Source: Paraburkholderia ginsengiterrae (lineage in GTDB: Bacteria > Pseudomonadota > Gammaproteobacteria > Burkholderiales > Burkholderiaceae). From it: 64,000 nucleotides of DNA. The notes beneath the pieces were generated by a model. It was not told where the DNA came from and ran no database searches. It was given only the letters and a program-made list of their open reading frames with translations. Below, one piece after another: positions 29,055 to 36,565 of the stretch. Each line of letters starts with the position of its first letter. Within the stretch, counting starts at the first letter, position 1. Location: positions 1-64,000 of the forward strand of contig NZ_LXKA01000110.1 of assembly GCF_001645125.1 (NCBI RefSeq), in the 5' to 3' direction. Both the position numbers and the translations under genes were made by a program.

Positions 29055-29285
29055 ATGGAAGACACCACTTACACCAAGGGCATCTACACGGCCATCGCCT
29101 CGGTAAGAGAAGTTCAGAAGGACACCTGGCAAGGCGTGGTCACGCTGTCGCGCGACGAAGGGGAAGCCGAAGCCGATCAGGAAACCACGCTCTACGAAGT
29201 CGACACCGGTTCGTCGACACCGGAAGAAGCCCTCGAAGAAGCCAAAGCGCTGGCTCACCGTATTCTTGGGGAAATCGAACTCTAG
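29055..29285 (+). CDS. Small acidic conserved-type protein
   Basis: This 76-residue acidic protein has an AGAAGGAG element ahead of its ATG, supporting translation. It opens with YTKGIYTAIASVREVQK, has a Glu/Asp-rich middle and ends with a predicted amphipathic helix (TPEEALEEAKALAHRILGEI). The layout of a few beta strands and then a helix is repeated in the next small gene at 29364. I do not recognise a characterised family. Confidence 0.7.
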   Translation: MEDTTYTKGIYTAIASVREVQKDTWQGVVTLSRDEGEAEADQETTLYEVDTGSSTPEEALEEAKALAHRILGEIEL

Positions 29286-29363
29286 GTTGACCGGCGCCGC
29301 GCCTGCCGCGTCGGCGTCGGCGTGCGCGTTGCGCCACCTTGAAACAGCCGGCTGGAGGCAATC

Positions 29364-29609
29364 ATGGCTGAACAGCTCTTTCTTTACGGCGTGTATTCGA
29401 TCCACGTCCGCCCACTCGAACTCAACGGCGCGCGCTGGGACGCGGAGTACGAAATCCGCCATCGCGAGAAAGCCGTCAAGGCGTGGACGACCGTGGGCGG
29501 TGACGGCGGCTACGGTGATGAAGCGGAAGCTGTGGCTGCGGCCCACCAGCAAGCCGTCGACGATATCGAACACGGCGCCGGCATTCCCAAGCCGCGCGCC
29601 TTTCCGTAA
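29364..29609 (+). CDS. Small conserved-type protein similar in layout to its neighbour
   Basis: This 81-residue protein has a GGAGGCAATC binding site before the ATG. It begins LFLYGVYSIHVRPLEL and has WDAEYEI strands, then GDEAEAVAAAHQQAVDDIEHG as a helix. The plan resembles the protein at 29055 (short N-terminal strand with GxY, central strands, C-terminal helix), so the two may be distant paralogues. No function is recognised. It is 78 bp downstream of its neighbour and probably co-transcribed. Confidence 0.65.
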   Translation: MAEQLFLYGVYSIHVRPLELNGARWDAEYEIRHREKAVKAWTTVGGDGGYGDEAEAVAAAHQQAVDDIEHGAGIPKPRAFP

Positions 29610-29778
29610 GGCGGCGGGCGCCCGTCAGCACTTCATTCCAATTGCCGCCGCTTGCGGTGCGTGAGCGGGCGCGGGCGCGGGCCTCGATACCGCGGGCTGG
29701 CATCCCGATTCCTCGGCCGACACAAGCAACCGCGAAGCGATTCGGCATCCAAACCGGCTTGTGGTGCGCGAGATCCGC

Positions 29779-29964
29779 TCACCAAAGATTGTCGAGAAGA
29801 AGGTGAGCGATTGCGTACGAGGTGGAAAAAATGAGCATGCACGCCATAAACATAGCGAAGTCCATATACAGGTGAATATGGACTTCGAGGTGCTGGGCGA
29901 GCAGGCTGTCCGGATCTACAGGCAGCGCACTGCGTGCACGAGACTCCTCGCTTCCGGGCTTCAT
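29779..29964 (-). CDS. Small membrane protein, second gene of a two-gene unit
   Basis: The predicted protein has 61 residues: an N-terminal soluble part, then one long hydrophobic segment (YMDFAMFMACMLIFSTSYA) and a short C-terminus. The ATG at 29964 has GGAGAG just upstream. It lies 19 bp after the stop of another small membrane-protein gene on the same strand. A perfect 12-bp hairpin lies within its coding sequence. I do not recognise a family. The frame is open further upstream without a binding site. Confidence 0.5.
   Translation of the reverse strand: MKPGSEESRARSALPVDPDSLLAQHLEVHIHLYMDFAMFMACMLIFSTSYAIAHLLLDNLW
29856..29887. repeat. Perfect 12-bp inverted repeat inside a small ORF
   Basis: CGAAGTCCATAT (29856-29867) and its exact complement (29876-29887) flank an 8-nt loop. 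The element encodes part of the region just before and into the membrane segment of the 61-residue protein. No T tract follows on either strand, so it is not a simple terminator. It could be a regulatory RNA structure or a protein-binding site. Confidence 0.65.
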
Positions 29965-29983
29965 GCTCTCCACACCGTAAAGA

Positions 29984-30217
29984 TCAGAGGCCATAAAGCA
30001 AAAGGTATGTGCCGGTAACGACGCCCATGGAGAACGCCGCGCACCCAAGGCCGGAGTAGAGATCGATAAGGTATCCCCTCTGGTGCTGCATGAATTTGGC
30101 GACCTCGAGGGCCGGATTCACGACCTCAGATTGACCAGCGTTCGATTCATTGCCGCTGTCCAGCGTATCCACGTACTTCGTCAAGTGCGCTGTATCCGGC
30201 GGCAACTGCGGGCTCAT
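29984..30217 (-). CDS. Small membrane protein, first gene of a two-gene unit
   Basis: The predicted protein has 77 residues: a hydrophilic N-terminal half (MSPQLPPDTAHLTKYVD), an amphipathic stretch (EVAKFMQHQRGYLIDLYSG) and a C-terminal hydrophobic segment (AAFSMGVVTGTYLLLYGL). The ATG at 30217 is preceded by TTGGAGAAT, a good binding site. The upstream extension to 30379 lacks one. No family is recognised. The upstream DNA 30218-30582, before the potassium channel gene, contains nothing else I can support. Confidence 0.5.
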   Translation of the reverse strand: MSPQLPPDTAHLTKYVDTLDSGNESNAGQSEVVNPALEVAKFMQHQRGYLIDLYSGLGCAAFSMGVVTGTYLLLYGL

Positions 30218-30582
30218 GGCTATTCTCCAACACAAAATTTCCGAATCAGATGACAGAATAGGCTGACGGTAACGCGGCCCATATAGGACGAGTCCGAGAA
30301 CGCGGTGACCTCGATTCGTGCTTACCTGGAGCCGCCCCCAGAGGAACCCACACACGTGCCCGCGAAATTCCAATCCCAAGGGGTGGGGGCGTTGTCACGC
30401 TGCTGCGTGGCCAGGCAAGATTGAGGGATGAAGAGAAAATCGGCGTCTCACGAGGCCGGCGCCATCGCGCGACACCCAGCGAACGCCTGACAGAATGCAC
30501 GGCTGGCCAGAACTCGAACGATCGGGTGGCACAAGCCAGGCGGCGTGCTACGCTTTGCGCGTTTTCATTTCACGAGCACGCG

Positions 30583-31554
30583 ATGGCTACCGAACCGTCA
30601 GACCGTCCCTCCGGCATCGGCGACGCCGGCGCGCACCCGCCCAGGCACCATCTGCGCGGCAGCCGCGAGCTGTATATCGGCAATCGCAAGGTCGTCGTGC
30701 ACGGCATGTCGACGCGAGTCTGGCAGGATCTCTACCATCGCGCGCTCATGGTTCGCTGGCCGCTGTTTTTCGTTTCGCTCGCGTTCCTGTTCCTGCTGCT
30801 CAACACCGTGTTCGCCACGCTCTACATGCTGGGCGATGCGCCGATCGCCAATCAGTATCCAGCGGGCTTCGGCGGCGCATTTTTCTTCAGTGTCGAGACG
30901 CTGGCCACGGTCGGCTATGGCGACATGCATCCGCAAACGGTCTACGCACATTGGATCGCCACGCTTGAGATTTTTGTCGGCATGTCCAGCATCGCGTTGG
31001 CGACGGGACTGATCTTCGCGCGTTTTTCGCGCCCGCGCGCCAAGATCGTTTTCGCCCGCTACGCGGTCGTCCGGCCGCTCGACGGCCGCATGACGCTGAT
31101 GGTGCGCTCGGCCAACGGGCGCCAGAATGTCATCTCCGAGGCCCAGGCAAGGCTGCGCATTCTGCGCAAGGAAACCTCCGCCGAAGGTTATACGCTTCGC
31201 AAGCTCTATGACCTGACACTGGTGCGCAACCAGCATCCGATTTTCAAGCTCGGCTGGACCGTGATGCACGTCATCGACGAAAGCAGCCCGCTGTTCGGCG
31301 AATCCGCCGAGACGCTAAAGGATAGCGACATGTCGCTCCTGCTCACTATCGAAGGCGTCGACGAATCGACCGCGCAAACCATGCAGGCACGCCACTCGTG
31401 GGCCTGCGATCAGATCTTCTGGCACTACCGTTACGTCGACGTCATGAGCGAGCAGGATGGTGTGAGCCACCTCGACTACTCGCTGTTCAACGACATCGCG
31501 CCACTCGATACGGCGCACACCGCCCCCACCAAAGCGGACACGCTGACGCCGTAA
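30583..31554 (+). CDS. Inward-rectifier potassium channel, KirBac1.1-like
   Basis: The 323-residue protein has KirBac architecture: a slide helix (about 44-57), TM1 (about 58-82), a pore helix with selectivity filter TVGYGD (residues 109-114), TM2 (about 122-147) and a C-terminal immunoglobulin-like cytoplasmic domain. Many blocks match my recollection of Burkholderia pseudomallei KirBac1.1, such as GDAPIANQ, FFFSVETLATVGYGDMHPQTVYAH and FKLGWTVMHVIDESSPLFG. It should conduct K+ in the inner membrane. The ATG at 30583 fits KirBac1.1 length; no strong binding site is seen. Confidence 0.95.
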   Translation: MATEPSDRPSGIGDAGAHPPRHHLRGSRELYIGNRKVVVHGMSTRVWQDLYHRALMVRWPLFFVSLAFLFLLLNTVFATLYMLGDAPIANQYPAGFGGAFFFSVETLATVGYGDMHPQTVYAHWIATLEIFVGMSSIALATGLIFARFSRPRAKIVFARYAVVRPLDGRMTLMVRSANGRQNVISEAQARLRILRKETSAEGYTLRKLYDLTLVRNQHPIFKLGWTVMHVIDESSPLFGESAETLKDSDMSLLLTIEGVDESTAQTMQARHSWACDQIFWHYRYVDVMSEQDGVSHLDYSLFNDIAPLDTAHTAPTKADTLTP

Positions 31555-31590
31555 GCAACCCGGGCGGCACCTGTCGCCCGTCCCGCTGCC

Positions 31591-32697
31591 TTAGAACTTG
31601 TGGCGAATCCCCACCACGCCCACCACCTGGGTGCTGGAGCTCGACGGGTTGCTGATCCCCTCGACCGCGGCCACCGCGTTCGACGACGAACGCTGATAGA
31701 TCGCGTTCACATAGAGGTCGGTGCGCTTCGACAGGTAATACTGCACGCCCGCGCTCGTCTGCAGATAGTGCACGCTCGGCTTCGCGCTTTGCGTCGTATG
31801 AACCTGCGTGTACGTCTCGCCGATCGCGAACGCCACGTCCGGCGCGAAGCGGTAGCGGAAGCTGCCTTCGTAGTTGTTGAAGCGCTGCGACGCGCCGGTC
31901 TGCAGATTGAAGAGCGACGTCGTGTACATCAGCCCGAAGGTGGCCGCGCCAAAATCATAGGTGCCGGCCGCACCCCAGATCTGCTGCTTCGTAATGCCCT
32001 TCAGGAAGGTGTAGTAGTTGTCCGACGGAATCGCGCCGGTCGTATCGAGCGCGGGGTTGTCGAGCACCACGTACGCCACACCCAGGTGCACCGGACCTTG
32101 CCCATACGTGCCGCCGACGCTCCAGCTACGATTCGCCGCGAAGTTGGTCGCGTTGGAAAAGCCGTACATCGCATTGCCCTGGAAGCCGGCGAAATTCGGC
32201 GTGACGTACTTCACCGAGTTGTCGGTGCGGAAGGTGTTGTTCAGATCGTCGGTGTCGAACGGATGCAGCGCGTACTGCGTGAGCGACGTGCTGGCGCCGA
32301 CCTGCAACGGCGCGAGCGAATCCTGCGCGGCGTTGTACTGACGGCCCATGGTGAACGTCCCCCAGCGCTGGTTCGACAAGCCCACCCACGCCTGACGGCC
32401 GAACATGCGGCCGTTCGCGCTGGCCGTGCCGGTCTCGATGTTAAAGCCGTTCTCCAGCTTGAAAATCGCTGAGGTGCCGCCGCCGAGGTCTTCCGTGCCC
32501 TGCATGCCCCAGCGCGTGCCCTGCTCGTTGCCGCCGGTCGCCTGCCAGGTCGTGTGGCCTTTCTGGTTGCTCGTGTAAGTGATGCCGGAGTCGACGATGC
32601 CGTACAACGTCACGCTCGACTGCGCCGCCGCGTTACCGCATAACACCGCGCCGATCCCCGCACCTGCAAGCGCCATCGCCAAACCTTTGCTGTTCAT
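31591..32697 (-). CDS. Outer-membrane porin, Gram-negative trimeric type
   Basis: The precursor has 368 residues, with a signal peptide ending CGNAAA and QSSVTLYGIVDSGITY as the first strand. It contains the porin constriction-loop region and the C-terminal HKF. The ATG at 32697 is preceded by AAAGGAAA. It is divergent from the N-formylglutamate amidohydrolase operon across a 365-bp AT-rich region with three copies of a 17-bp palindromic motif, the nearest 44 bp from this start. It may supply the outer-membrane route for the substrate of that operon. Confidence 0.93.
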   Translation of the reverse strand: MNSKGLAMALAGAGIGAVLCGNAAAQSSVTLYGIVDSGITYTSNQKGHTTWQATGGNEQGTRWGMQGTEDLGGGTSAIFKLENGFNIETGTASANGRMFGRQAWVGLSNQRWGTFTMGRQYNAAQDSLAPLQVGASTSLTQYALHPFDTDDLNNTFRTDNSVKYVTPNFAGFQGNAMYGFSNATNFAANRSWSVGGTYGQGPVHLGVAYVVLDNPALDTTGAIPSDNYYTFLKGITKQQIWGAAGTYDFGAATFGLMYTTSLFNLQTGASQRFNNYEGSFRYRFAPDVAFAIGETYTQVHTTQSAKPSVHYLQTSAGVQYYLSKRTDLYVNAIYQRSSSNAVAAVEGISNPSSSSTQVVGVVGIRHKF

Positions 32698-32740
32698 CTG
32701 CGTTTCCTTTGTTGTGAGTGTGTGTGAGTCAAGACGCTTT

Positions 32741-32757
32741 GTTTTATTGATTAAAAC
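32741..32757. promoter_or_regulatory. Candidate IclR-type operator, site 1
   Basis: GTTTTATTGATTAAAAC is a near-perfect palindrome 44 bp before the porin start codon. It shares 15 of 17 bases with site 3. I infer the IclR-family gene at 33970 as the binding protein. Confidence 0.55.
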
Positions 32758-32863
32758 GACGTATTGTTTATTATTCGAAACGCAAAATTATCTGGTCAAG
32801 GTTTGGGCACGATACTGGTTTGCCCGCATTGACGGTGTGTCCTATCGGCCGGGGTTTCACTTA

Positions 32864-32880
32864 ATAAAACGACGCAAATC
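32864..32880. promoter_or_regulatory. Candidate IclR-type operator, site 2
   Basis: GTTTCACTTAATAAAAC matches site 3 at 15 of 17 positions and has one strong half-site (TTAATAAAAC). It lies midway between the two divergent genes, 123 bp from site 1 and 116 bp from site 3. Confidence 0.45.
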
Positions 32881-32979
32881 CTTACCCATCAGGCCTTCAC
32901 AAATAGACAGTCCGAACTGCAAGGCTTTGAAATGGTGACTTGACCTATATTCTGGTTCGTCGTTAAATATTGATACGCT

Positions 32980-32996
32980 GTTTTATTTAATAAAAC
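32980..32996. promoter_or_regulatory. Candidate IclR-type operator, site 3
   Basis: GTTTTATTTAATAAAAC is a perfect palindrome around a single central T. It is 66 bp upstream of the amidohydrolase start codon. It is the best of three related sites in the divergent control region 32698-33062. Confidence 0.6.
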
Positions 32997-33062
32997 ACAC
33001 GGCACACTTACTCCGGTCAAGACGGTCTTTCAGGCGCGTCGGCCACCCGAAAGGAATTTGTT

Positions 33063-33959
33063 TTGACGCCCGATAGCAACACTTTTGCCACGCCGCCGGA
33101 CGCGCCGTTCTTCGTCGCGGAACCCAATGGCGTTCCGTTGCCGATCCTGTTCGATTCGCCTCACAGCGGCATCGTCCTGCCCGCCGACTTCGGCACATGC
33201 GCGCCGGTCGCCGCCATTCGCAGTTCGTGGGACGCGTTCGTCGACACTCTGTGGGCCGGTGTGCCCGCACAAGGCGGCGTGCTGATCGGCGCGTGCTTTC
33301 CGCGCGCCTACATCGACCCCAATCGCGCGATCACCGACATCGACGTGCAGTTGCTCGCCGAGCCCTGGCCCGAGCCGCTCGCGCCGGAGAAGTACACGCT
33401 GCGCGGCATGGGCCTGATCCGGCGCGACGCGCTGCCGAATGTGCCGATGTACGACCGCAAACTGTCGGTCGCCGAAGTGCGGCATCGGATCGACGCGTAC
33501 TACCGCCCGTACCGCGCCGCGCTCAGCGCCGCCGCCGAGCGCACCTACGCGCGGCACGGCGCGCTGTGGCACGTCGACTGTCATTCGATGAAATCGCGCG
33601 GCAACGAAATGAATGTCGATGCGGGCGAAGCTCGGCCCGACTTCGTGATCAGCGACCGCCTCGGCACCACCGCCGACCCCGCCTTCACGCAATGGGTAGC
33701 CGACTATTTCAGCGGCGCGGGCTATAGCGTGCAGGTGAACGAGCCGTATCAGGGCGGTGACCTGCTGGCTGCCGTGAGCGATCCGGCGCGTCGCCGGCAC
33801 AGCATCCAGATCGAACTGAATCGCGCGCTGTACATGGACGAAGCCACGTTCGTCAAACATGCCGGCTTCGACGCGCTCAAGCGCGACCTCGACGCCTTCG
33901 CCGCCGCGCTCGCCGATTACGTGCGCGCACAACTTGCCGCGCCGCATGCGGCGCAATGA
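33063..33959 (+). CDS. N-formylglutamate amidohydrolase-family enzyme
   Basis: This 298-residue member of PF05013 hydrolyses N-formylglutamate to formate and glutamate in the histidine pathway, although relatives act on other N-formyl amino acids. Visible motifs are LFDSPHSG near residue 30, AYIDPNRAITDID near 83, HVDCHSMKS near 174 and the VNEPYQGGDLL and SIQIELNRALYMDE segments near 225-262. The TTG start at 33063 follows AAGGAATT; no ATG fits. No other hut gene is near. An IclR regulator begins 10 bp later and a YfcC-type carrier follows, so this looks like a dedicated uptake-and-hydrolysis unit. Confidence 0.88.
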   Translation: MTPDSNTFATPPDAPFFVAEPNGVPLPILFDSPHSGIVLPADFGTCAPVAAIRSSWDAFVDTLWAGVPAQGGVLIGACFPRAYIDPNRAITDIDVQLLAEPWPEPLAPEKYTLRGMGLIRRDALPNVPMYDRKLSVAEVRHRIDAYYRPYRAALSAAAERTYARHGALWHVDCHSMKSRGNEMNVDAGEARPDFVISDRLGTTADPAFTQWVADYFSGAGYSVQVNEPYQGGDLLAAVSDPARRRHSIQIELNRALYMDEATFVKHAGFDALKRDLDAFAAALADYVRAQLAAPHAAQ

Positions 33960-33969
33960 AGGACCTAAC

Positions 33970-34740
33970 GTGAACTACATCGTCGATTCCGTCGACAGCG
34001 CGCTCAAGCTGTTGAGCCACGTGGCCGAAAATCCTGGCCTCGGCGTTACCGAACTCGCCAACCAGCTCGGCATCAACAAGTCGCGCGCGTACCGCATGCT
34101 GTGCACGCTCGAACTGCACCGCTTCGTCGTGCAGGACGCGCGCGCCTCGACCTACTCGCTCGGTCCGCAGGCGTTCGTGATCGGCGTCGCGGCCGCGCAG
34201 CAGAATACGCTGGTGCGCTCGGCGCAGAAGCACATGCTTGTGCTCAACCAGGCCATCAACGAGAACGTCGTGCTGCGCGTGCGTGAAGGGCTGGAAACGG
34301 TGTGCGTCGCGCGTTGCGAAAGCACGCACGAGATGCGCACCATCGGCGCGGTCGGCAATCGCCGGCCGCTCAATAGCGGCGCGTCCGGCAGGATCCTGCT
34401 CGCGTTCGCGCCGGACGCGGTGAAAAGCGAATACCTGGCTCGCCTGAAGAAATTACCGCAGCCGCCGGACCTGCTGAAACTCGTCGACGAACTAGATGCG
34501 ATCACGCGCAAAGGCTATGCGGTGAGCGTGGGTGAAGTCACCGCGGGTGCGGTGGCGATCTCGGTGCCGGTGCGCGATATGAGCGGCGCGACGGTCGCCG
34601 CGGTCAGCATCTCGGGGCCGGAAATGCGCATCAGCCGGATCGAGATTCCGGATTACCTCGAGCGTCTGCAGGCCTGCAGCCGGACCATATCAACCGAACT
34701 TGGCTACACCGCGCCGCAGTCGCAGCCGCAACCGGCGTGA
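33970..34740 (+). CDS. IclR-family transcriptional regulator
   Basis: The 256-residue protein has a winged helix-turn-helix (about 5-65: SALKLLSHVAENPGLGVTELANQLGINKSRAYRML) and an IclR effector domain (about 75-245, with RRPLNSGASGRILLAF). I choose the GTG at 33970, preceded by AAGGA; in-frame upstream sequence overlaps the amidohydrolase gene. Its position inside the operon and the three 17-bp palindromes upstream of the operon and the divergent porin suggest local control of both. Confidence 0.9.
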   Translation: MNYIVDSVDSALKLLSHVAENPGLGVTELANQLGINKSRAYRMLCTLELHRFVVQDARASTYSLGPQAFVIGVAAAQQNTLVRSAQKHMLVLNQAINENVVLRVREGLETVCVARCESTHEMRTIGAVGNRRPLNSGASGRILLAFAPDAVKSEYLARLKKLPQPPDLLKLVDELDAITRKGYAVSVGEVTAGAVAISVPVRDMSGATVAAVSISGPEMRISRIEIPDYLERLQACSRTISTELGYTAPQSQPQPA

Positions 34741-34859
34741 ACCCGGCAAGGCCGGCGGCCGGCGCTCGCGCGCTGACCGCTCGGCGCTGAATTCGCCGCT
34801 GAATTCGCCTTTAAGCTCGCCGCCAGTCGCGCATTGAACCGCACCACAGGAACCCGCAC

Positions 34860-36341
34860 ATGACCACGCTCGCGCCCACCGCGGCATCCACCGCCGACGA
34901 CGATCAGCCGCAAGGCAGCCACTCAGGCAACGGCAGCGATGAGAAGAAACCCCACGGCAAAATGCTGCATCCGGTGGTGATGATGATCTGGGTCCTGCTC
35001 GCCGCCGTGGCGCTGACCTATCTGATCGACGCCGGCCTTTTCGAGCGCCACGACAAGCTGGTGGTGCCAGGCACCTATCAGGTGGTGCCGAAGAGCCACA
35101 GCCTTGCCACGCTGGTTGCGCCGGTTGTCACCAGAAGCACGCCCGAACAGGCCGCGCCGGCCAGTCTCGTGTCGGCCTTCGTGGCGGTGCCCAACGGACT
35201 CATCAAGAACGCGCCGCTGATCTTCATGGTGATGTTCGTCGGCGGCATGTTCGGCGTGAGCCGCAAAACGGGCGTGGTGGACGCGGGCATCGACCGGCTG
35301 CTGCAACTCACCGCCGGCAACGTCTATGTGCTCGCGCCGCTGCTGATGGTCCTGATTGGCCTCGGCAGCACGCTGCTCGGCTTCATCTCCGAATACCTCG
35401 TGATCATTCCAATGGTGATGGTGCTGGCGCGGCGGCTCGGCCTGTCGAACCTGTTCGCGGTCGGGCTCGTCGCGATCGCGGCCAAGGTCGGCTACATCGC
35501 CTCGGTGACCAATCCGCTGTCGCTCGCGGTCGCGCAGCCGATCGTCGGCGTGCCGCTCTTTAGCGGCATCGGCATGCGCATCGGCGTATTCGTGGTGTTC
35601 CTCACGCTCGGCATTCTCTATCTGCTGGTGCACGTGCGCCTGAGCGGCTACCGGCTGGCGGCCGCGCGCGCGAGCCTCGACGAGCGTATGCACACGAAGC
35701 TCTCGGGCCGGCACAAGGCGACGCTGATCGTGCTGGCCGTGGCCGCCGCAATGCTCGTGATCGGCACGCGCGAGTTGCATTGGGGCAACGTGGAACTGTC
35801 GTCGTTCTACGTGTTCATCAGCATCGTGACCGCGGTAGTGGGCCGGCTAGATTCGCGCAGCGCGGCCGATGCGTTCGTCGACGGCATGAAGGGCATGATT
35901 CTGGCCGGCCTGCTGATCGGCCTCGCGGCCTCGGTCGAACTGATCCTGCAGAACAGTCTCGTGCTCGACACGCTGATCGAGCACTTCACGCGCCTCGCGC
36001 GCGGCCAGTCCGCGGTGTGGGTCGCCAACGGCCTGATGGCCGTGCAGATGGTGCTCGACGTGTTCATTCCGTCGGTGTCGGGCAAGGCCGCGGTCAGCAT
36101 GCCGATCATAGGCCCGATCGCGCAGTTGTCCGGCGTGAGCGGCCAGACCTCGGTGCTCGCTTTCGTGCTCGGCGGCGGCCTGACGAACCTGGTCACACCC
36201 ACCTCGGGCATGCTGCTCGCCTATCTCGCCACCGCGCGGGTCGGCTACGGTCAATGGATCCGCTTCATCCTGCCGCTGTTCGTCGTGCTGCTGTTGCTGG
36301 CCGGCGGCGCGCTGGCGCTGGCAGTCTGGACAGGGTATTGA
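34860..36341 (+). CDS. YfcC/DcuC-superfamily inner-membrane transporter
   Basis: The 493-residue protein has a hydrophilic N-terminus (about 1-38) and then about twelve transmembrane segments. The opening segment with YLIDAGLFE and VVPGTYQVVP, and the later SVTNPLSLAVAQPIVGVP, are typical of the YfcC family (PF03606), which includes carriers of basic amino acids and C4-dicarboxylates. It lies 119 bp after the IclR gene. Import of an N-formyl or other N-acyl amino acid for the amidohydrolase is my inference from context. Confidence 0.82.
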   Translation: MTTLAPTAASTADDDQPQGSHSGNGSDEKKPHGKMLHPVVMMIWVLLAAVALTYLIDAGLFERHDKLVVPGTYQVVPKSHSLATLVAPVVTRSTPEQAAPASLVSAFVAVPNGLIKNAPLIFMVMFVGGMFGVSRKTGVVDAGIDRLLQLTAGNVYVLAPLLMVLIGLGSTLLGFISEYLVIIPMVMVLARRLGLSNLFAVGLVAIAAKVGYIASVTNPLSLAVAQPIVGVPLFSGIGMRIGVFVVFLTLGILYLLVHVRLSGYRLAAARASLDERMHTKLSGRHKATLIVLAVAAAMLVIGTRELHWGNVELSSFYVFISIVTAVVGRLDSRSAADAFVDGMKGMILAGLLIGLAASVELILQNSLVLDTLIEHFTRLARGQSAVWVANGLMAVQMVLDVFIPSVSGKAAVSMPIIGPIAQLSGVSGQTSVLAFVLGGGLTNLVTPTSGMLLAYLATARVGYGQWIRFILPLFVVLLLLAGGALALAVWTGY

Positions 36342-36565
36342 CGGAGTACTGAAACGCACCAGGGCTTACCCGAATCGGGCCGCCGCGTGGCAGATCTATC
36401 TCAAAACTTCGTTAAAACGCGCGGCTCCTCTCGCCTATTCGTGACTGGTCAATCAAAGTAGAAAAAATCCTCTCCAATCGGCGCTAAAAAATAGAGTCTC
36501 TTTCGCTGCGCAACTTTCGTGGTCCCCACCACCGCGGGCGGATGCCATAAAGAGGAGACTCACCC

